NCBI RefSeq assembly: GCF_009708035.1 | Contig: NZ_WMBQ01000001.1 | Coordinates: forward strand, 2,299,501 to 2,363,500 | DNA from: Hyphomicrobium album | GTDB taxonomy: Bacteria; Pseudomonadota; Alphaproteobacteria; Rhizobiales; Hyphomicrobiaceae | Direction of reading: 5' to 3' | DNA: 64,000 nt | In this document: positions 18,239-28,600 of the stretch, piece after piece | How positions within the stretch are numbered: the first letter of the stretch is position 1 | How the letters are laid out: every line of letters starts with the position of its first letter | Translations under genes and position numbers: made by a program | Notes under the pieces: generated by a model | Database searches by the model: none | What the model saw: the letters and a program-made list of their open reading frames with translations, nothing else | What the model was told of the DNA's origin: nothing

Positions 18239-20050
18239 CTAACCCGTTAGCATGCGCCCGACCGCATCGAACGCGCCCTCGCCGAACTTGGCGAGCAGGC
18301 CACCGGCGACGGCGGCAACACCCCAACCAACCCAGCGGCCGGCGACCCTCGCGTAGTTGGTGCGCACGCGCACCGTGATCACCTGGTCGGGCAGCGCTGT
18401 CTCGGCCGCGAGCCCATCGGCGCTCACCGTGCGTGCCGAGATGATGAGCTGCAAGCGCTTGCGGCCCGGCTCGCGCGGCGTCACGTGCCAGCGCCAGCTG
18501 GCGAAATCATCGGCCGACAGCAACATCGCCTTTTCGATCCACTGCGTCTCGGGCGATGCCGTCTCGATGAAGAAACCGCCGTCGGGGGCGCGCAGGCGCA
18601 CCGACATGGCCTTCGTCACCATCACCTCGTGCTGGTAGGCAGCGCCGCCGCCCTGCAGCCCTTCGGCCAACGCCTGGACGTCGGCGCGCGCGACGCGCAC
18701 CTCGATCATCGCGGCGACAGCGACGCGCATGGAGCGCGGGATATTCTCGACGAGCTGCCCGATCTCGGCGCGCGGCGTGACCGGGCGTGCGCCGGCGTTG
18801 CCCGGCCGCACTTGCGATGCCACGGCCGGGGCGCCGCGGCGATCCAGATGGAACCCGGCGCCAGGTGCAGCTTGCGCTGGCGGCGCCCCGCGCCCGCCCG
18901 ATCCCACGCCCATGGGCATCGGCGGCGCGGCGTTGTCCTCAGGCCACGGCGCCAGCGGCGGGGGACTGGGGCGAGCCTCGCCACCGAATGGCGATGGCAT
19001 GGGGGGCGGTGGAGGCGGCATAGGCGGCTGCGCCACGCGGTCGGCAAAACGGCGCGGGGGCGCCGGTGCAGGCGAGGGGGGCGGCGCCCAGCTGTCGTGG
19101 GGCGCGGGCGCCGGAATGGGCGGCGGAAACGGCGCCGAGGCGGGCCGGGGCGGTTCGAACCCGACATATTCCTCGGGGCCCGGCTGAAGCTCGAATGCGG
19201 GTGAAGCATGCTCGGCGTAGTGATCCGCTTGCACGGGCGCTGACGGCTGAAAGGGCGCCTGATGCTCATATGCCGGAGCCTGCTCCACCTCGAGCTCATA
19301 GTGCTGCTCGGCGTGCGCAGGTTCGTAGGCCGCCGGATGCTGCGGCTCGGGCTCGTAGCGCGCTGGATCGGGTGGCGGAAGTGCCCGTTGGGCTGGCGGC
19401 TCGTAACTGTAGTCCGACAGGTCACGATCCTGCTCGGGCTCAGGATATTGCTCTTGCCCAGCACCCGGGGGCTGTGTCGTCTCGCGCCGCGCGGGCATGC
19501 CGGTGCGCGACTGCACGCGCTCGCGCGCCCCGGCGAGGATCGCTTCGGCATCGGGCGCCGGAACTGGTCTCGACGACTGGGCGGCAGCAGGCGACGACTC
19601 AGAAGGCTTGCTCTGTAGCGCGCGGATGGCGCCCTCGAACGTGAGCCCCAACGCGCTGAGCACCTGCGCGGCGCCGCTCTTGCCGTCGCCGACGATTGCC
19701 GCCAGTACGATGGCACCGTTGATTTCGCGCCGGCGTCCGCCGCGTGCGGCGGCGGCGGCGGCCTCCAGGATGCGGCGGAAGTCGGCGGCAACTGCGAGTT
19801 CGCCGGTCTGACCCGGCGATCGCACCGGCAGGACTGCGAGCCTGCCATCGACCTCGGCCGTAAGCTCCGCGACGTTGACGTTGCTCGCCGCCAGCACCAG
19901 CACCGCGTCGGGATCGTCGCAGAGAGCCAGCAGCATGTGCTCGAGCGTCACCTCGGCATGCCCCTGGTTGCGAGCATAGTCGCTCGCCCGCGCCAGCGAG
20001 GCCGCGAGCCCGGATGACATGGCAATGCGGCTCAAGCCGTCGGCGATCAT
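18239..20050 (-). CDS. Clp-N-domain, proline-rich, membrane-anchored protein
   Basis: A 603-residue protein. Residues about 5-150 contain two Clp N-terminal repeats (LARASDYARNQGHAEVTLEHMLLALCDDPDA, then RILEAAAAAARGGRRREINGAIVLAAIVGD), the helical adaptor-binding fold of ClpA/ClpC. No AAA+ ATPase follows. Residues about 155-440 are Pro/Ala/Gln-rich low complexity with Tyr-Glu-Pro pieces. A compact C-terminal domain (about 440-570) and a weakly hydrophobic last segment (WVGWGVAAVAGGLLAKFG) follow, consistent with a membrane anchor. It is inserted between yihA and argB, against both. It may be a membrane-bound docking protein for Clp-type substrates or adaptors (inference); the C-terminal domain is unknown to me. 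Confidence 0.75.
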   Translation of the reverse strand: MIADGLSRIAMSSGLAASLARASDYARNQGHAEVTLEHMLLALCDDPDAVLVLAASNVNVAELTAEVDGRLAVLPVRSPGQTGELAVAADFRRILEAAAAAARGGRRREINGAIVLAAIVGDGKSGAAQVLSALGLTFEGAIRALQSKPSESSPAAAQSSRPVPAPDAEAILAGARERVQSRTGMPARRETTQPPGAGQEQYPEPEQDRDLSDYSYEPPAQRALPPPDPARYEPEPQHPAAYEPAHAEQHYELEVEQAPAYEHQAPFQPSAPVQADHYAEHASPAFELQPGPEEYVGFEPPRPASAPFPPPIPAPAPHDSWAPPPSPAPAPPRRFADRVAQPPMPPPPPPMPSPFGGEARPSPPPLAPWPEDNAAPPMPMGVGSGGRGAPPAQAAPGAGFHLDRRGAPAVASQVRPGNAGARPVTPRAEIGQLVENIPRSMRVAVAAMIEVRVARADVQALAEGLQGGGAAYQHEVMVTKAMSVRLRAPDGGFFIETASPETQWIEKAMLLSADDFASWRWHVTPREPGRKRLQLIISARTVSADGLAAETALPDQVITVRVRTNYARVAGRWVGWGVAAVAGGLLAKFGEGAFDAVGRMLTG

Positions 20051-20331
20051 GAACGAACTTCCTCGAAGTCAGCAGCGGCGCCGGCGTGCGCGACGTGGCG
20101 CATCCGGTTGAGTTGAATAGCGCACTTAAGACGGCTTTTTACCAGCCGAATGTGGGCGAATTCCGTTGCTTTTTGGCGGCTTGCCGTCACGGCTCTTAAC
20201 AGCTTGAGCTTAAAGGCCTGGGGACTTGGCGACGCGGCTCCCGGAGGTGTAAGAGCTGGCCTTCAGTTGTGCAGGCGTACATTGTCGGATCCCGGCCCGC
20301 AGCCGGAAGAATGAGAAACTAGGCCAGGAAT

Positions 20332-21288
20332 ATGAAGCCGATCACGACGCCGCTAAGTGCCCCAGCGGCCAACGAGCCCGAGCCGTCACCGCATGTGCAG
20401 GCGCGCATCCTGGCCGAGGCGCTGCCGCACCTCATCCGCTACGACGAGCAGACGGTGGTCATCAAGTTCGGCGGCAACGCGATGGGCGACGCGGCGCTTG
20501 CCGACGCCTTTGCGCAGGACGTGGTCTACCTGAAGCAGTCCGGCGTTAACCCAATCGTCGTGCACGGCGGCGGTCCGCAGATCGCCTCCATGCTCAAGAA
20601 GCTCGATATCTCGTCCGACTTCGTGCACGGCCTGCGGGTCACCGACAAACCCACCGTCGAGGTCGTCGAGATGGTTCTGTCGGGGCTGATCAATAAGGAC
20701 ATCGTCTCGGCCATCAACCGGCAGGGCGGCAAGGCCGTCGGCATCAGCGGCAAAGACGCCAACCTGATGATCGCCAAGAAGATCACCGAGCTGCCCGATC
20801 CGGAATCGAACCTGATGAAGGCGGTCGACATCGGCTTTGTAGGTGACCCCGTCGAGGTCAACCCGCACATTGTCGATGTCATCTCCAAGTCGGACTTGAT
20901 CCCGGTCATCGCCCCGGTCGGCATCAGTCGCGACGGCGAGACGCTCAACATCAACGCCGACACCTTCGCCAGCGCGCTGGCCGCGCGTATGAAGGCCAAG
21001 CGCCTGTTGCTGCTGACCGACGTCGCCGGCGTGCTCGACAGGGACAAGAACCTCGTCACGCAGCTCACCATCGAGGAGGCGCGCCAGCTCATTAAGGACG
21101 GCGTCATCTCAGGCGGCATGATCCCGAAGATCGAGGGCTGCATCGAGGTGGTCGAGGCGGGCGTCGAGGCCGTCGTCATCATCGACGGGCGCGTGCCGCA
21201 CTGCGTGTTGCTCGAGCTGTTCACCGCCCACGGTGTCGGCACCTTGCTTGGCCGGGCGCGGCGCAAGGCCAAGGGGCTCAGGGAATGA
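20332..21288 (+). CDS. argB: Acetylglutamate kinase
   Basis: A 318-residue amino-acid kinase that phosphorylates N-acetyl-L-glutamate, the second step of arginine synthesis. Motifs: [12 protein letters not shown] (phosphate-binding lysine), [23 protein letters not shown] and [10 protein letters not shown]. The length is slightly above the usual 295-300 because of an N-terminal extension. Long-form ArgB enzymes with such an N-terminal helix are often hexameric and arginine-inhibited, so feedback control is plausible. The last four bases overlap the start of the HAD-family gene. The 281 bases upstream separate it from the divergent Clp-N gene, and I see no clear promoter there. Confidence 0.95.
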   Translation: MKPITTPLSAPAANEPEPSPHVQARILAEALPHLIRYDEQTVVIKFGGNAMGDAALADAFAQDVVYLKQSGVNPIVVHGGGPQIASMLKKLDISSDFVHGLRVTDKPTVEVVEMVLSGLINKDIVSAINRQGGKAVGISGKDANLMIAKKITELPDPESNLMKAVDIGFVGDPVEVNPHIVDVISKSDLIPVIAPVGISRDGETLNINADTFASALAARMKAKRLLLLTDVAGVLDRDKNLVTQLTIEEARQLIKDGVISGGMIPKIEGCIEVVEAGVEAVVIIDGRVPHCVLLELFTAHGVGTLLGRARRKAKGLRE

Positions 21289-22046
21289 GCGCTGCCCGCC
21301 AGAGCGGCAGGGCGCCGGCGCTGCGCTTTGATGCGGAACAATCGTCCAAGGCCCGGCGCGGGTTCGATGCGACGCGGGTATGGATCTTCGATCTCGACAA
21401 CACGCTCTACCCGTCGACCTGCAACCTGTTCGCCGAGGTCGACCACCGCATGGGCGCGTTCATCTCCCGGCATCTCGACGTGCCTTTGGAGCACGCGCGC
21501 TACTTGCAGAAGCGCTACTACCACGACTACGGCACGACTCTCACCGGGCTGATCCAGCTGCACAAGATCGATCCGCACGCCTTCCTGGAGTTCGTGCACG
21601 ACATCGATCTGGCGCCCCTGAGCGAAGCGCCGGAGCTAGCGACCGCCCTCGCGGCGCTTCCCGGCCGCCGCATCATCTTCACCAACGGCTCGCGCCGCCA
21701 TGCCGAGCGCGTCGCCGAAAAGCTCGGCGTGCTGCATCTCATGGAAGACATCTGCGATATTGCCGCCTGCGAGTTCGTCGCCAAGCCTTCCCCCGACGCC
21801 TTCAAGCGCATGACCGATCGCCACGGTGTGGCGCCCAGCGACGCTGCGATGTTCGAGGACATGCCTCACAATTTGGAGGCGGCCCATGCGCTCGGCATGA
21901 CGACTGTGCTCGTCCACTCGGATTACCAGGACCACCCGGCGCAGCAGCAGATGAAGAAATGGCGGGGGCTGCCCGAGCACATTCATCATGCTACGGATGA
22001 CCTGACCGCCTTTCTCGCGACATTGGCCCCCAAACCCAACTCCTAA
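21285..22046 (+). CDS. Pyrimidine 5'-nucleotidase (HAD superfamily)
   Basis: A 253-residue HAD hydrolase. Motif I is [13 protein letters not shown], with the nucleophile Asp and the acid two residues later. Motif II is [19 protein letters not shown], motif III includes AKPSPDAF, and motif [18 protein letters not shown]. The DxDNTLYP form is typical of the SDT1/pyrimidine 5'-nucleotidase subgroup, which dephosphorylates UMP/CMP-like nucleotides. The start overlaps argB by four bases (ATGA), so translation is probably coupled. The argB-nucleotidase pair is common in Rhizobiales. The substrate is inferred from family only. Confidence 0.85.
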   Translation: MSAARQSGRAPALRFDAEQSSKARRGFDATRVWIFDLDNTLYPSTCNLFAEVDHRMGAFISRHLDVPLEHARYLQKRYYHDYGTTLTGLIQLHKIDPHAFLEFVHDIDLAPLSEAPELATALAALPGRRIIFTNGSRRHAERVAEKLGVLHLMEDICDIAACEFVAKPSPDAFKRMTDRHGVAPSDAAMFEDMPHNLEAAHALGMTTVLVHSDYQDHPAQQQMKKWRGLPEHIHHATDDLTAFLATLAPKPNS

Positions 22047-22056
22047 AGCCGAGCCC

Positions 22057-22611
22057 ATGCAGAGGCCGCGCCAGACCGCCGATCTAGTCGCCCTGCTGGC
22101 CCGCGTGGCCAAGCAGGATCGGAGCGCATTTTCCGAGCTTTATCAGGCCACCTCGGCGAAACTCTATGGCGTCGTCTGGCGTATCTTGCCCGCCAAGGAC
22201 CGCGCAGAGGATGTGCTGCAGGACGTCTACGTCAGGATTTGGAACCGGGCATCGAGCTTCGATGCTTCGAAAGCCTCTCCCATTGCCTGGATGGCGACGA
22301 TCGCCCGCAACCGCGCCATCGACGAGGTCCGGCGGCGCGCGCCGGTGTCGATCGAGGACGCACCCCAGGCGCTCGACGTCGCCGCCGAGGGGCTCGATCC
22401 CCTTGCCGCTACGCAGCAGAGTGAGGAGCTGCAGCGACTCAACGAATGCCTAAAGGCGCTGGAAGGCGATCGCCGCGAGATCGTGCTCCTCGCCTACTAC
22501 ACGGGCCTCAGCCGCGACGAGATCGCCCAGCGGTTCGGGCATCCGGTGGGAACGATCAAAGTCTGGCTGCATCGCAGCTTGGCGCAACTCAGGAAGTGTC
22601 TCGGGTCATGA
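22057..22611 (+). CDS. ECF RNA polymerase sigma factor, SigK-like
   Basis: A 184-residue ECF sigma factor. Region 2 spans about residues 25-95 (FSELYQATSAKLYGVVWRILPAKDRAEDVLQDVYVRIW) and region 4 about 130-183 (EGDRREIVLLAYYTGLSRDEIAQRFGHPVGTIKVWLHRSLAQLRKCL). There is no C-terminal extension. The stop overlaps the start of the following anti-sigma gene by four bases. The RskA-type partner and the fasciclin gene beyond it place it in the SigK-like group. It starts only 11 bases after the nucleotidase gene, so read-through from argB is possible. Confidence 0.92.
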   Translation: MQRPRQTADLVALLARVAKQDRSAFSELYQATSAKLYGVVWRILPAKDRAEDVLQDVYVRIWNRASSFDASKASPIAWMATIARNRAIDEVRRRAPVSIEDAPQALDVAAEGLDPLAATQQSEELQRLNECLKALEGDRREIVLLAYYTGLSRDEIAQRFGHPVGTIKVWLHRSLAQLRKCLGS

Positions 22612-23309
22612 GCGACGCTGAAGACATCGACATGCTTGCCGCCGAGTACGCCCTCGGCACGCTTCCTGCCGGCGAACGGGCGGCGACGGCGATGCGCGCG
22701 CGCGATGATGTGGCGCTTGCCGCGGCCATCGAGGCCTGGGAGCGCCGCCTCGGACCGCTCGCCGAGACGGTTGCGCCGCGCGACGCGCCTGCGGGCGTGT
22801 GGGAAAAGATCGAAGCCCGCGTCGCGGCCGGTGGCGATGGCAACGTCGTCAACATGGAACGCCGGCTGCGCCGCTGGCGCACCGCGGCGATTGCCGCTTC
22901 GGCGCTCGCAGCGTCGCTCATCCTGTTCGTCGGCCTGCGCGAATTTGCGCAACCGAAAGCCGACAGGACGCTCGTCGCCGTGCTGCAGAAGGACCCGCAG
23001 TCGCCGGCCTTCCTCGTGTCGGTCGATCTCGACAAGCGGCAATTGACCATCCGCGCGGTCGCCGCCAAGCCCGAGCCCGGCAAGAGCTACGAGCTATGGC
23101 TGGTGCACGATGACCTGAAGACGCCGCGCTCGCTGGGACTCGTCGGCGCACAGCCGGTCACCGTATCGCCGACGCTCGCCGCCTATGCGCCGAACGTCAT
23201 CGAGGACGCGACGCTCGCCGTCAGCCTCGAGCCGCCGGGCGGCTCGCCCACGGGCGCGCCGACCGGGCCGGTGCTGTGGAGCGGCAAGCTGCTGCAGGCC
23301 CCGCAATAA
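22608..23309 (+). CDS. RskA-type anti-sigma factor
   Basis: A 233-residue protein starting at ATG 22608, inside the sigma gene's stop (ATGA). The N-terminal cytosolic part (MSDAEDIDMLAAEYALGTL...) is the sigma-binding anti-sigma domain. One membrane helix lies at about 87-107 (TAAIAASALAASLILFVGL). The periplasmic part carries the RskA C-terminal domain, with GKSYELWLVHDD and TLAVSLEPPGGSPTGAPTGPVLWSG. In Mycobacterium the RskA protein holds SigK and is released by regulated proteolysis. A rhomboid protease gene lies in this window, but any link is speculation. Confidence 0.9.
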   Translation: MSDAEDIDMLAAEYALGTLPAGERAATAMRARDDVALAAAIEAWERRLGPLAETVAPRDAPAGVWEKIEARVAAGGDGNVVNMERRLRRWRTAAIAASALAASLILFVGLREFAQPKADRTLVAVLQKDPQSPAFLVSVDLDKRQLTIRAVAAKPEPGKSYELWLVHDDLKTPRSLGLVGAQPVTVSPTLAAYAPNVIEDATLAVSLEPPGGSPTGAPTGPVLWSGKLLQAPQ

Positions 23310-23323
23310 AAGCAAAACGCGGC

Positions 23324-23349
23324 TGAAACCGCACGAGCAGCCCTCCGTA
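23324..23349 (+). promoter_or_regulatory. Predicted ECF sigma promoter for the fasciclin gene
   Basis: TGAAAC at 23324-23329 and CGTA at 23346-23349 are separated by exactly 16 bases. This matches the general ECF promoter pattern (for example TGAAAC-N16-CGTA of Bacillus SigW). It lies just after the anti-sigma stop and about 50 bases before the fasciclin start, which has a strong GGAGG ribosome site at 23389-23393. Confidence 0.55.
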
Positions 23350-23400
23350 TCTAGTCCATCGCCCCGCAAGAGGGGGCCGAACTAGAACGGAGGAAGTCCC

Positions 23401-23985
23401 ATGATTAGCCTGTTGAAGAAGTCCGCGACGCTGATCGCCGGCGCCGCTGGCCTTGCGGTCGTGTGCGGTTTGTCGCTCACGCAGCCGTCGTTCGCCGAAA
23501 AGACCGTGATGGTCGGCGGCGCGGCGATGTATCCGTCGAAGAACATCATCGAGAACGCTGTCAATTCGCAGGATCACACCACGCTCGTCGCCGCAGTGAA
23601 GGCGGCTGGTCTCGTCGACACGCTGTCGGGGCCAGGGCCATTCACGGTGTTCGCGCCCACCAACAGCGCGTTCGAGAAGCTCCCCAACGGGACCGTCCCG
23701 ACGCTGCTGAAGCCCGAGAACAAGGGCAAGCTGACCGGCATCCTCACCTACCACGTCGTCGCTGGAAAGCTGACCGCGCAGGACCTCTGGGACATGGTCG
23801 ACAAGATGGGCGGCAAGGCCGAGCTGAAGACCGTGAACGGTCAGTCGCTGTGGATCAAGAAGGCCAGCGAGAAACACCTCGCCGTGTATGACCCGGCTGG
23901 TCACGCTGGCCGCATCACCATCTCGAATGTGCTGCAGTCGAACGGCGTCATCCACGTCATCGACAATGTCGTGCAGCCGAACTGA
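23401..23985 (+). CDS. Secreted fasciclin (FAS1) domain protein
   Basis: A 194-residue protein with a signal peptide (LIAGAAGLAVVCGLSLTQPSFA, cleavage near residue 32) and one FAS1 domain from about 52 to the end. Both FAS1 boxes are visible: H1 as GPFTVFAPTNSAFEKLP and H2 as ITISNVLQSNGVIHVIDNVVQP. It is exported to the periplasm or outside, where FAS1 proteins often bind other proteins or glycans. It follows the sigma / anti-sigma pair, has its own ECF-like promoter and a strong ribosome site. This parallels the SigK-regulated mpt70/mpt83 genes of mycobacteria. Confidence 0.93.
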   Translation: MISLLKKSATLIAGAAGLAVVCGLSLTQPSFAEKTVMVGGAAMYPSKNIIENAVNSQDHTTLVAAVKAAGLVDTLSGPGPFTVFAPTNSAFEKLPNGTVPTLLKPENKGKLTGILTYHVVAGKLTAQDLWDMVDKMGGKAELKTVNGQSLWIKKASEKHLAVYDPAGHAGRITISNVLQSNGVIHVIDNVVQPN

Positions 23986-24304
23986 GGATTGCTTGGCTTG
24001 GCGGGCGCGCGTCACCCTCGGCGCCCGCCGGTCTACGCGACGCCCGCGGGTCCGGCTTCACTGAAAGCGCGGGCCGGGCCTGTGAGGAACAACGCAGAAA
24101 TTGGGATCGGCCGGGGCAGGTAATTTGCCACCACCCGCTTCGGCCGGTCTCTTTTCACAAATCAGCGTGTGGAATGGGCCTTTAGCATGGCCACTTCACT
24201 TGCCATGCTCAGGCGCCAAGGGCGCCCGGCGCGAGCGCCGGCCATCAACTAGCGCGACGCCGCCGTAGACAAAGCTTTTCGCAACTGATGTCACCAAGAG
24301 AACT
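23986..24304. other. 319-base gene-free gap with four hairpins (convergent termination zone)
   Basis: I see no coding sequence. The gap lies between convergent genes and holds several stable inverted repeats: GGCGGGCGC/GCGCCCGCC (24000-24008 with 24021-24029), AGCATGGC/GCCATGCT (24184-24191 with 24202-24209), GGCGCC/GGCGCC (24212-24226) and CCGGCGC/GCGCCGG (24226-24241). None has a long T-run, so they may act as mRNA 3' ends or weak bidirectional terminators. Confidence 0.5.
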
Positions 24305-25234
<930 letters not shown>

Positions 25235-25274
25235 GTCGCCAAGTCCTTCTGTCCCCGAGGCCCTTATGTCTTGT

Positions 25275-26219
25275 CTATTGGCCGGCCTTCTTCAGCTCCG
25301 CTTCAAGCTCCGGCAGGGCCTGAAACAGATCGGCGACGAGGCCGTAATCGGCCACCTGGAAAATGGGTGCCTCGCCGTCCTTGTTGATCGCAACGATGAT
25401 CTTGGAATCCTTCATGCCGGCGAGATGCTGGATCGCGCCGGAGATACCGACCGCCATGTAGAGGTCGGGGGCCACGACCTTGCCCGTTTGACCAACCTGC
25501 ATGTCGTTCGGCACGTAGCCCGCGTCGACGGCGGCGCGCGACGCACCCACGGCGGCGCCCATCGCGTCGGCAACCGGCTCCAGGTACTTCTTGAAGTTCT
25601 CGCCCGACTGCAGGCCGCGACCGCCGGAGACGATTATCTTCGCGGAGGCGAGCTCCGGCCGATCCGACTTCGTGAGCTCGGCCTTCTCGAACGTCGACAA
25701 GCCGACAGCCGCCGGAGGGGAGACGTTCTCAATCGCCGCCGAACCGTCCTCGGCAACCGACGGGAACGCGGAGATGCGAACCGTGATGACCTTCTTGGCC
25801 TCGGGCGACTGCACCGTCTGGATGGCATTACCTGCGTAGATCGGCCGCTCGAACGTATCGGCGGAGACGACCTTGATGATGTCGGAGATCTGCATCACGT
25901 CGAGTGCAGCGGCGACGCGCGGCGCGATGTTCTTGCCGGTGGTCGTCGCCGGCGCGACGAAGGCGTCGTAGCTGCCCATCAGCGAGACGACGAGCGCCGC
26001 GGCTTCCTCGGCGAGGCCGTGCTCCAAGTGCGGCGCATCGGCGAGCAGCACCTTGCTGACGCCGTAGAGCTTGGCGGCAGCATCAGCGGCCGCCTTCGCG
26101 TTGCTTCCGGCGACGAGGACGTGGATGTCGCCGCCGATCTGCTTCGCCGCGGCGACCGTCTTACCGGTCGCAGCCTGCAAAGCGCCGTTGGTGTGCTCGG
26201 CCAGTAGAAGAATAGCCAT
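25275..26219 (-). CDS. etfA: Electron transfer flavoprotein alpha subunit
   Basis: A 314-residue ETF alpha subunit. The N-terminus ([25 protein letters not shown]) is the ETF fold. The C-terminal FAD-binding domain shows [38 protein letters not shown] and [27 protein letters not shown], with [18 protein letters not shown] at the end. With EtfB it collects electrons from several acyl-CoA and related dehydrogenases and passes them to ETF-ubiquinone oxidoreductase. Its ATG overlaps the stop of etfB by one base, so translation is coupled. Confidence 0.97.
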   Translation of the reverse strand: MAILLLAEHTNGALQAATGKTVAAAKQIGGDIHVLVAGSNAKAAADAAAKLYGVSKVLLADAPHLEHGLAEEAAALVVSLMGSYDAFVAPATTTGKNIAPRVAAALDVMQISDIIKVVSADTFERPIYAGNAIQTVQSPEAKKVITVRISAFPSVAEDGSAAIENVSPPAAVGLSTFEKAELTKSDRPELASAKIIVSGGRGLQSGENFKKYLEPVADAMGAAVGASRAAVDAGYVPNDMQVGQTGKVVAPDLYMAVGISGAIQHLAGMKDSKIIVAINKDGEAPIFQVADYGLVADLFQALPELEAELKKAGQ

Positions 26220-26971
26220 CAGAGCACCCCGGCTTCGGCTTTGAGTTTTTGGACGAGCTCGGCGACGCTGCCGACCTTCACGCCGGCTTTGCGGCTCGCC
26301 GGCTCGGAGATCTTCAGGACCTTCAAGCGGGGTGCGATGTCGACGCCGAAGTCGTCCGGCTTCTTGGTGTCGAGCGGCTTCTTCTTCGCCTTCATGATGT
26401 TGGGCAGCGTGGGGTAGCGCGGCTCGTTGAGGCGCAAATCGGTGGTGACCACGGCCGGAACCTTGAGGCGAACCGTCTCGAGGCCGCCGTCGACCTCCCG
26501 CGTCACCACGGCGGCGCCACTCTCGAGCGTGAGCTTGGAAGCGAACGTGCCCTGCGGCCAGCCGAGCAGCGCAGCGAGCATTTGTCCGGTTTGGTTACAA
26601 TCGTCGTCGATGGCCTGCTTGCCGAGGATGACGATATCGGGCTTCTCGGCCTCGACGACCCCCTTCAGGATCTTGGCGACCGCGAGCGGCTCGACGGGTA
26701 CGTCGGGAGTCTCGACGAGGATGCCGCGATCGGCACCGATGGCGAGCGCGGTGCGGATCACATCCTGCGCTTTCGCGGGCCCGATGGAAACGACGACGAT
26801 CTCGGTGGCGCCGCCCTTCTCCTTCAGCCGCACCGCCTCTTCGACCGCGATCTCGTCGAAGGGGTTCATAGACATCTTCACGTTGGCCAGGTCGATGCCA
26901 GAGCCGTCGGGCTTGACGCGAATTTTGACGTTGAAATCGACAACTCGTTTGACCGGCACCAGGATCTTCAT
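26219..26971 (-). CDS. etfB: Electron transfer flavoprotein beta subunit
   Basis: A 250-residue protein from ATG 26971 ([27 protein letters not shown]), the standard EtfB start; an in-frame extension upstream to 27097 has no family sequence. [12 protein letters not shown] and [29 protein letters not shown] are typical, followed by the signature [44 protein letters not shown], which includes the ETF recognition region. It binds AMP and partners with EtfA. It is first gene of the etfB-etfA-hbd operon on this strand. Confidence 0.97.
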   Translation of the reverse strand: MKILVPVKRVVDFNVKIRVKPDGSGIDLANVKMSMNPFDEIAVEEAVRLKEKGGATEIVVVSIGPAKAQDVIRTALAIGADRGILVETPDVPVEPLAVAKILKGVVEAEKPDIVILGKQAIDDDCNQTGQMLAALLGWPQGTFASKLTLESGAAVVTREVDGGLETVRLKVPAVVTTDLRLNEPRYPTLPNIMKAKKKPLDTKKPDDFGVDIAPRLKVLKISEPASRKAGVKVGSVAELVQKLKAEAGVL

Positions 26972-27204
26972 GCCGTCGGCTCTCCAAGCGTTGTTTGGCG
27001 GTCTATCGACGTCTGGGATCTGTTGTGCAGCGCGATGACAAACCGCTGTGCTGCGCGAGAAACTCCCCGGTCGCAGGCCTCTCTTGATTATTCGCAAGTG
27101 CGAAATGAGAACCTACGGGCGCCGGGAACGCAAGTCAATTGGGCGGTAATTAACCGATCGTCAGCCGAACTTACTGTCTCGCCAGCAAAAACGCCGGTCA
27201 GCGC

Positions 27205-27909
27205 CTACGCCAACCGCATCCCCCGGTCGAACAGCGGAACGCCCGGACGGCGCATGAAAAGGATCAGCACTGCACCGGCGATCAGTCCGCCGATGTGCGC
27301 CCACCACGCGACCGGACCCATGTCCGGCATCGCAACCATAACGATCTGCAGAGCAATCCAAATGCCGAGCGCCAAGCCGGCCGTTATTCGCAAGGGAATG
27401 ACCTTGAACGCGAGCACCCAGACGCCGACCCTCGGGTGCAGCATCAGGTAGGCGGCAATGACGCCCGCCACGGCGCCGCTCGCGCCAATCAGCGGCAGGT
27501 CGCTGTCGGGCAGCATCCAGGCGTGGAACAGCGCGGCGAACACGCCGCAAGCCAGATAGAAAACGAGGAAGCGCAGATGCCCCATCGCATCCTCGACGTT
27601 GTCGCCGAACACCCACAGGAACAGCATGTTGCCGACGAGGTGGAACACATCGGCGTGGAAGAACATGTAGGTGAGGAGCGTCGCCTCCTCGCCGATCGCA
27701 TAGCCGTCCTCGGAGAATGACGACGGCGCCAGCAATGCGGTGCCACCCAAGAGCTCCCGCGGCGTCACCGCGAAGCTCGCCACCGCCGCGTGGCTGAGGC
27801 CGCTCACCTCGAGGAGGAAGACGACGATGTTGACCGCGATCAACCCGACCGTGACGTACTGAAAGGGAATGGACTTCAACGAGTTGTCGTCACGCAGCGG
27901 AATGAACAA
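27205..27909 (-). CDS. Rhomboid family intramembrane serine protease
   Basis: A 234-residue protein with about six membrane helices. The catalytic serine lies in LIGASGAVAGVIAAYLML (GASG) and the catalytic histidine in AWWAHIGGLIAGAVLI. The conserved oxyanion region HADVFHLVGNMLFLWVFGDNVEDAMG precedes them, and the N-terminus (MFIPLRDDNSLKSIPFQYVTVGLI) is the usual one. It should cleave membrane-spanning substrates inside the bilayer; its targets are unknown. It sits between etfB and the adenosyltransferase gene on the same strand, 295 bases from the etfB start and 36 bases from the adenosyltransferase. Confidence 0.93.
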   Translation of the reverse strand: MFIPLRDDNSLKSIPFQYVTVGLIAVNIVVFLLEVSGLSHAAVASFAVTPRELLGGTALLAPSSFSEDGYAIGEEATLLTYMFFHADVFHLVGNMLFLWVFGDNVEDAMGHLRFLVFYLACGVFAALFHAWMLPDSDLPLIGASGAVAGVIAAYLMLHPRVGVWVLAFKVIPLRITAGLALGIWIALQIVMVAMPDMGPVAWWAHIGGLIAGAVLILFMRRPGVPLFDRGMRLA

Positions 27910-27945
27910 GACGCGCCTGCCAGGTTTGAAAAACGCACCAACGCC

Positions 27946-28527
27946 TTAGCGATTCTGGCCGGGAACCCAGAGGACATCGCTCTTGCCGCGATCATTCACG
28001 TAGCGGCTGGCAACAAAAAGGAAATCTGACAGCCGATTGATATATTTCAGCGCCGCCGGCCCGACGGGCTCGTTGGGCTCGCCGGCGAGCGCGACCATCA
28101 GGCGCTCGGCGCGGCGCGAAATGGTGCGCGCCATGTGCAGCGCGGCAGCCGCGGGGGTTCCGCCCGGCAGGACGAACGAGCGCAAAGGCTTCAGCTCGGC
28201 GTTCATCTCGTCGATTTCTTGCTCCAGCCGCTTCACCTGCGCGTCGACCATGCGCAGCGGCTCGTACTCGAGCTTCTGACCGCGGTCGGGCACGCATAGG
28301 TCGGCACCGAGATCGAACAGATCGTTCTGGATGCGCAGGAGCATCGCGTCGAGCTTGGGGTCGGCATCGCCCAGGTGCAGCCGCACCATGCCGATGCTGG
28401 CGTTGGTCTCGTCGACCGTACCGTAGGCGTCGATGCGCAGGGAATGCTTCGGTACGCGTTCGCCGCTGCCCAGCGCCGTGGTGCCCTTATCGCCGGTGCG
28501 GGTGTAGATTTTGCTGAGTACGACCAT
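27946..28527 (-). CDS. Cob(I)alamin adenosyltransferase, PduO type
   Basis: A 193-residue protein from ATG 28527 (MVVLSKIYTRTGDKGTTALGSGERVPK). The TRTGDKGTT motif binds ATP phosphates. The helical body includes GTVDETNASIGMVR, QNDLFDLGADLC and FVLPGGTPAAAALHMARTISRRAER, ending with KYINRLSDFLFVASRYVND. It adds the 5'-deoxyadenosyl group to cob(I)alamin or cobyrinic a,c-diamide, giving the coenzyme for methylmalonyl-CoA mutase and similar enzymes. It follows the small twin-helix membrane protein gene on the same strand, a pairing often seen in Rhizobiales. Confidence 0.94.
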   Translation of the reverse strand: MVVLSKIYTRTGDKGTTALGSGERVPKHSLRIDAYGTVDETNASIGMVRLHLGDADPKLDAMLLRIQNDLFDLGADLCVPDRGQKLEYEPLRMVDAQVKRLEQEIDEMNAELKPLRSFVLPGGTPAAAALHMARTISRRAERLMVALAGEPNEPVGPAALKYINRLSDFLFVASRYVNDRGKSDVLWVPGQNR

Positions 28528-28600
28528 GCGCGTTGCTTCCAGTGAAACCTGATGCAGCATATCGCAATCCGGCGCGCTTCGGGCAGCCGGCAGATGGGCG

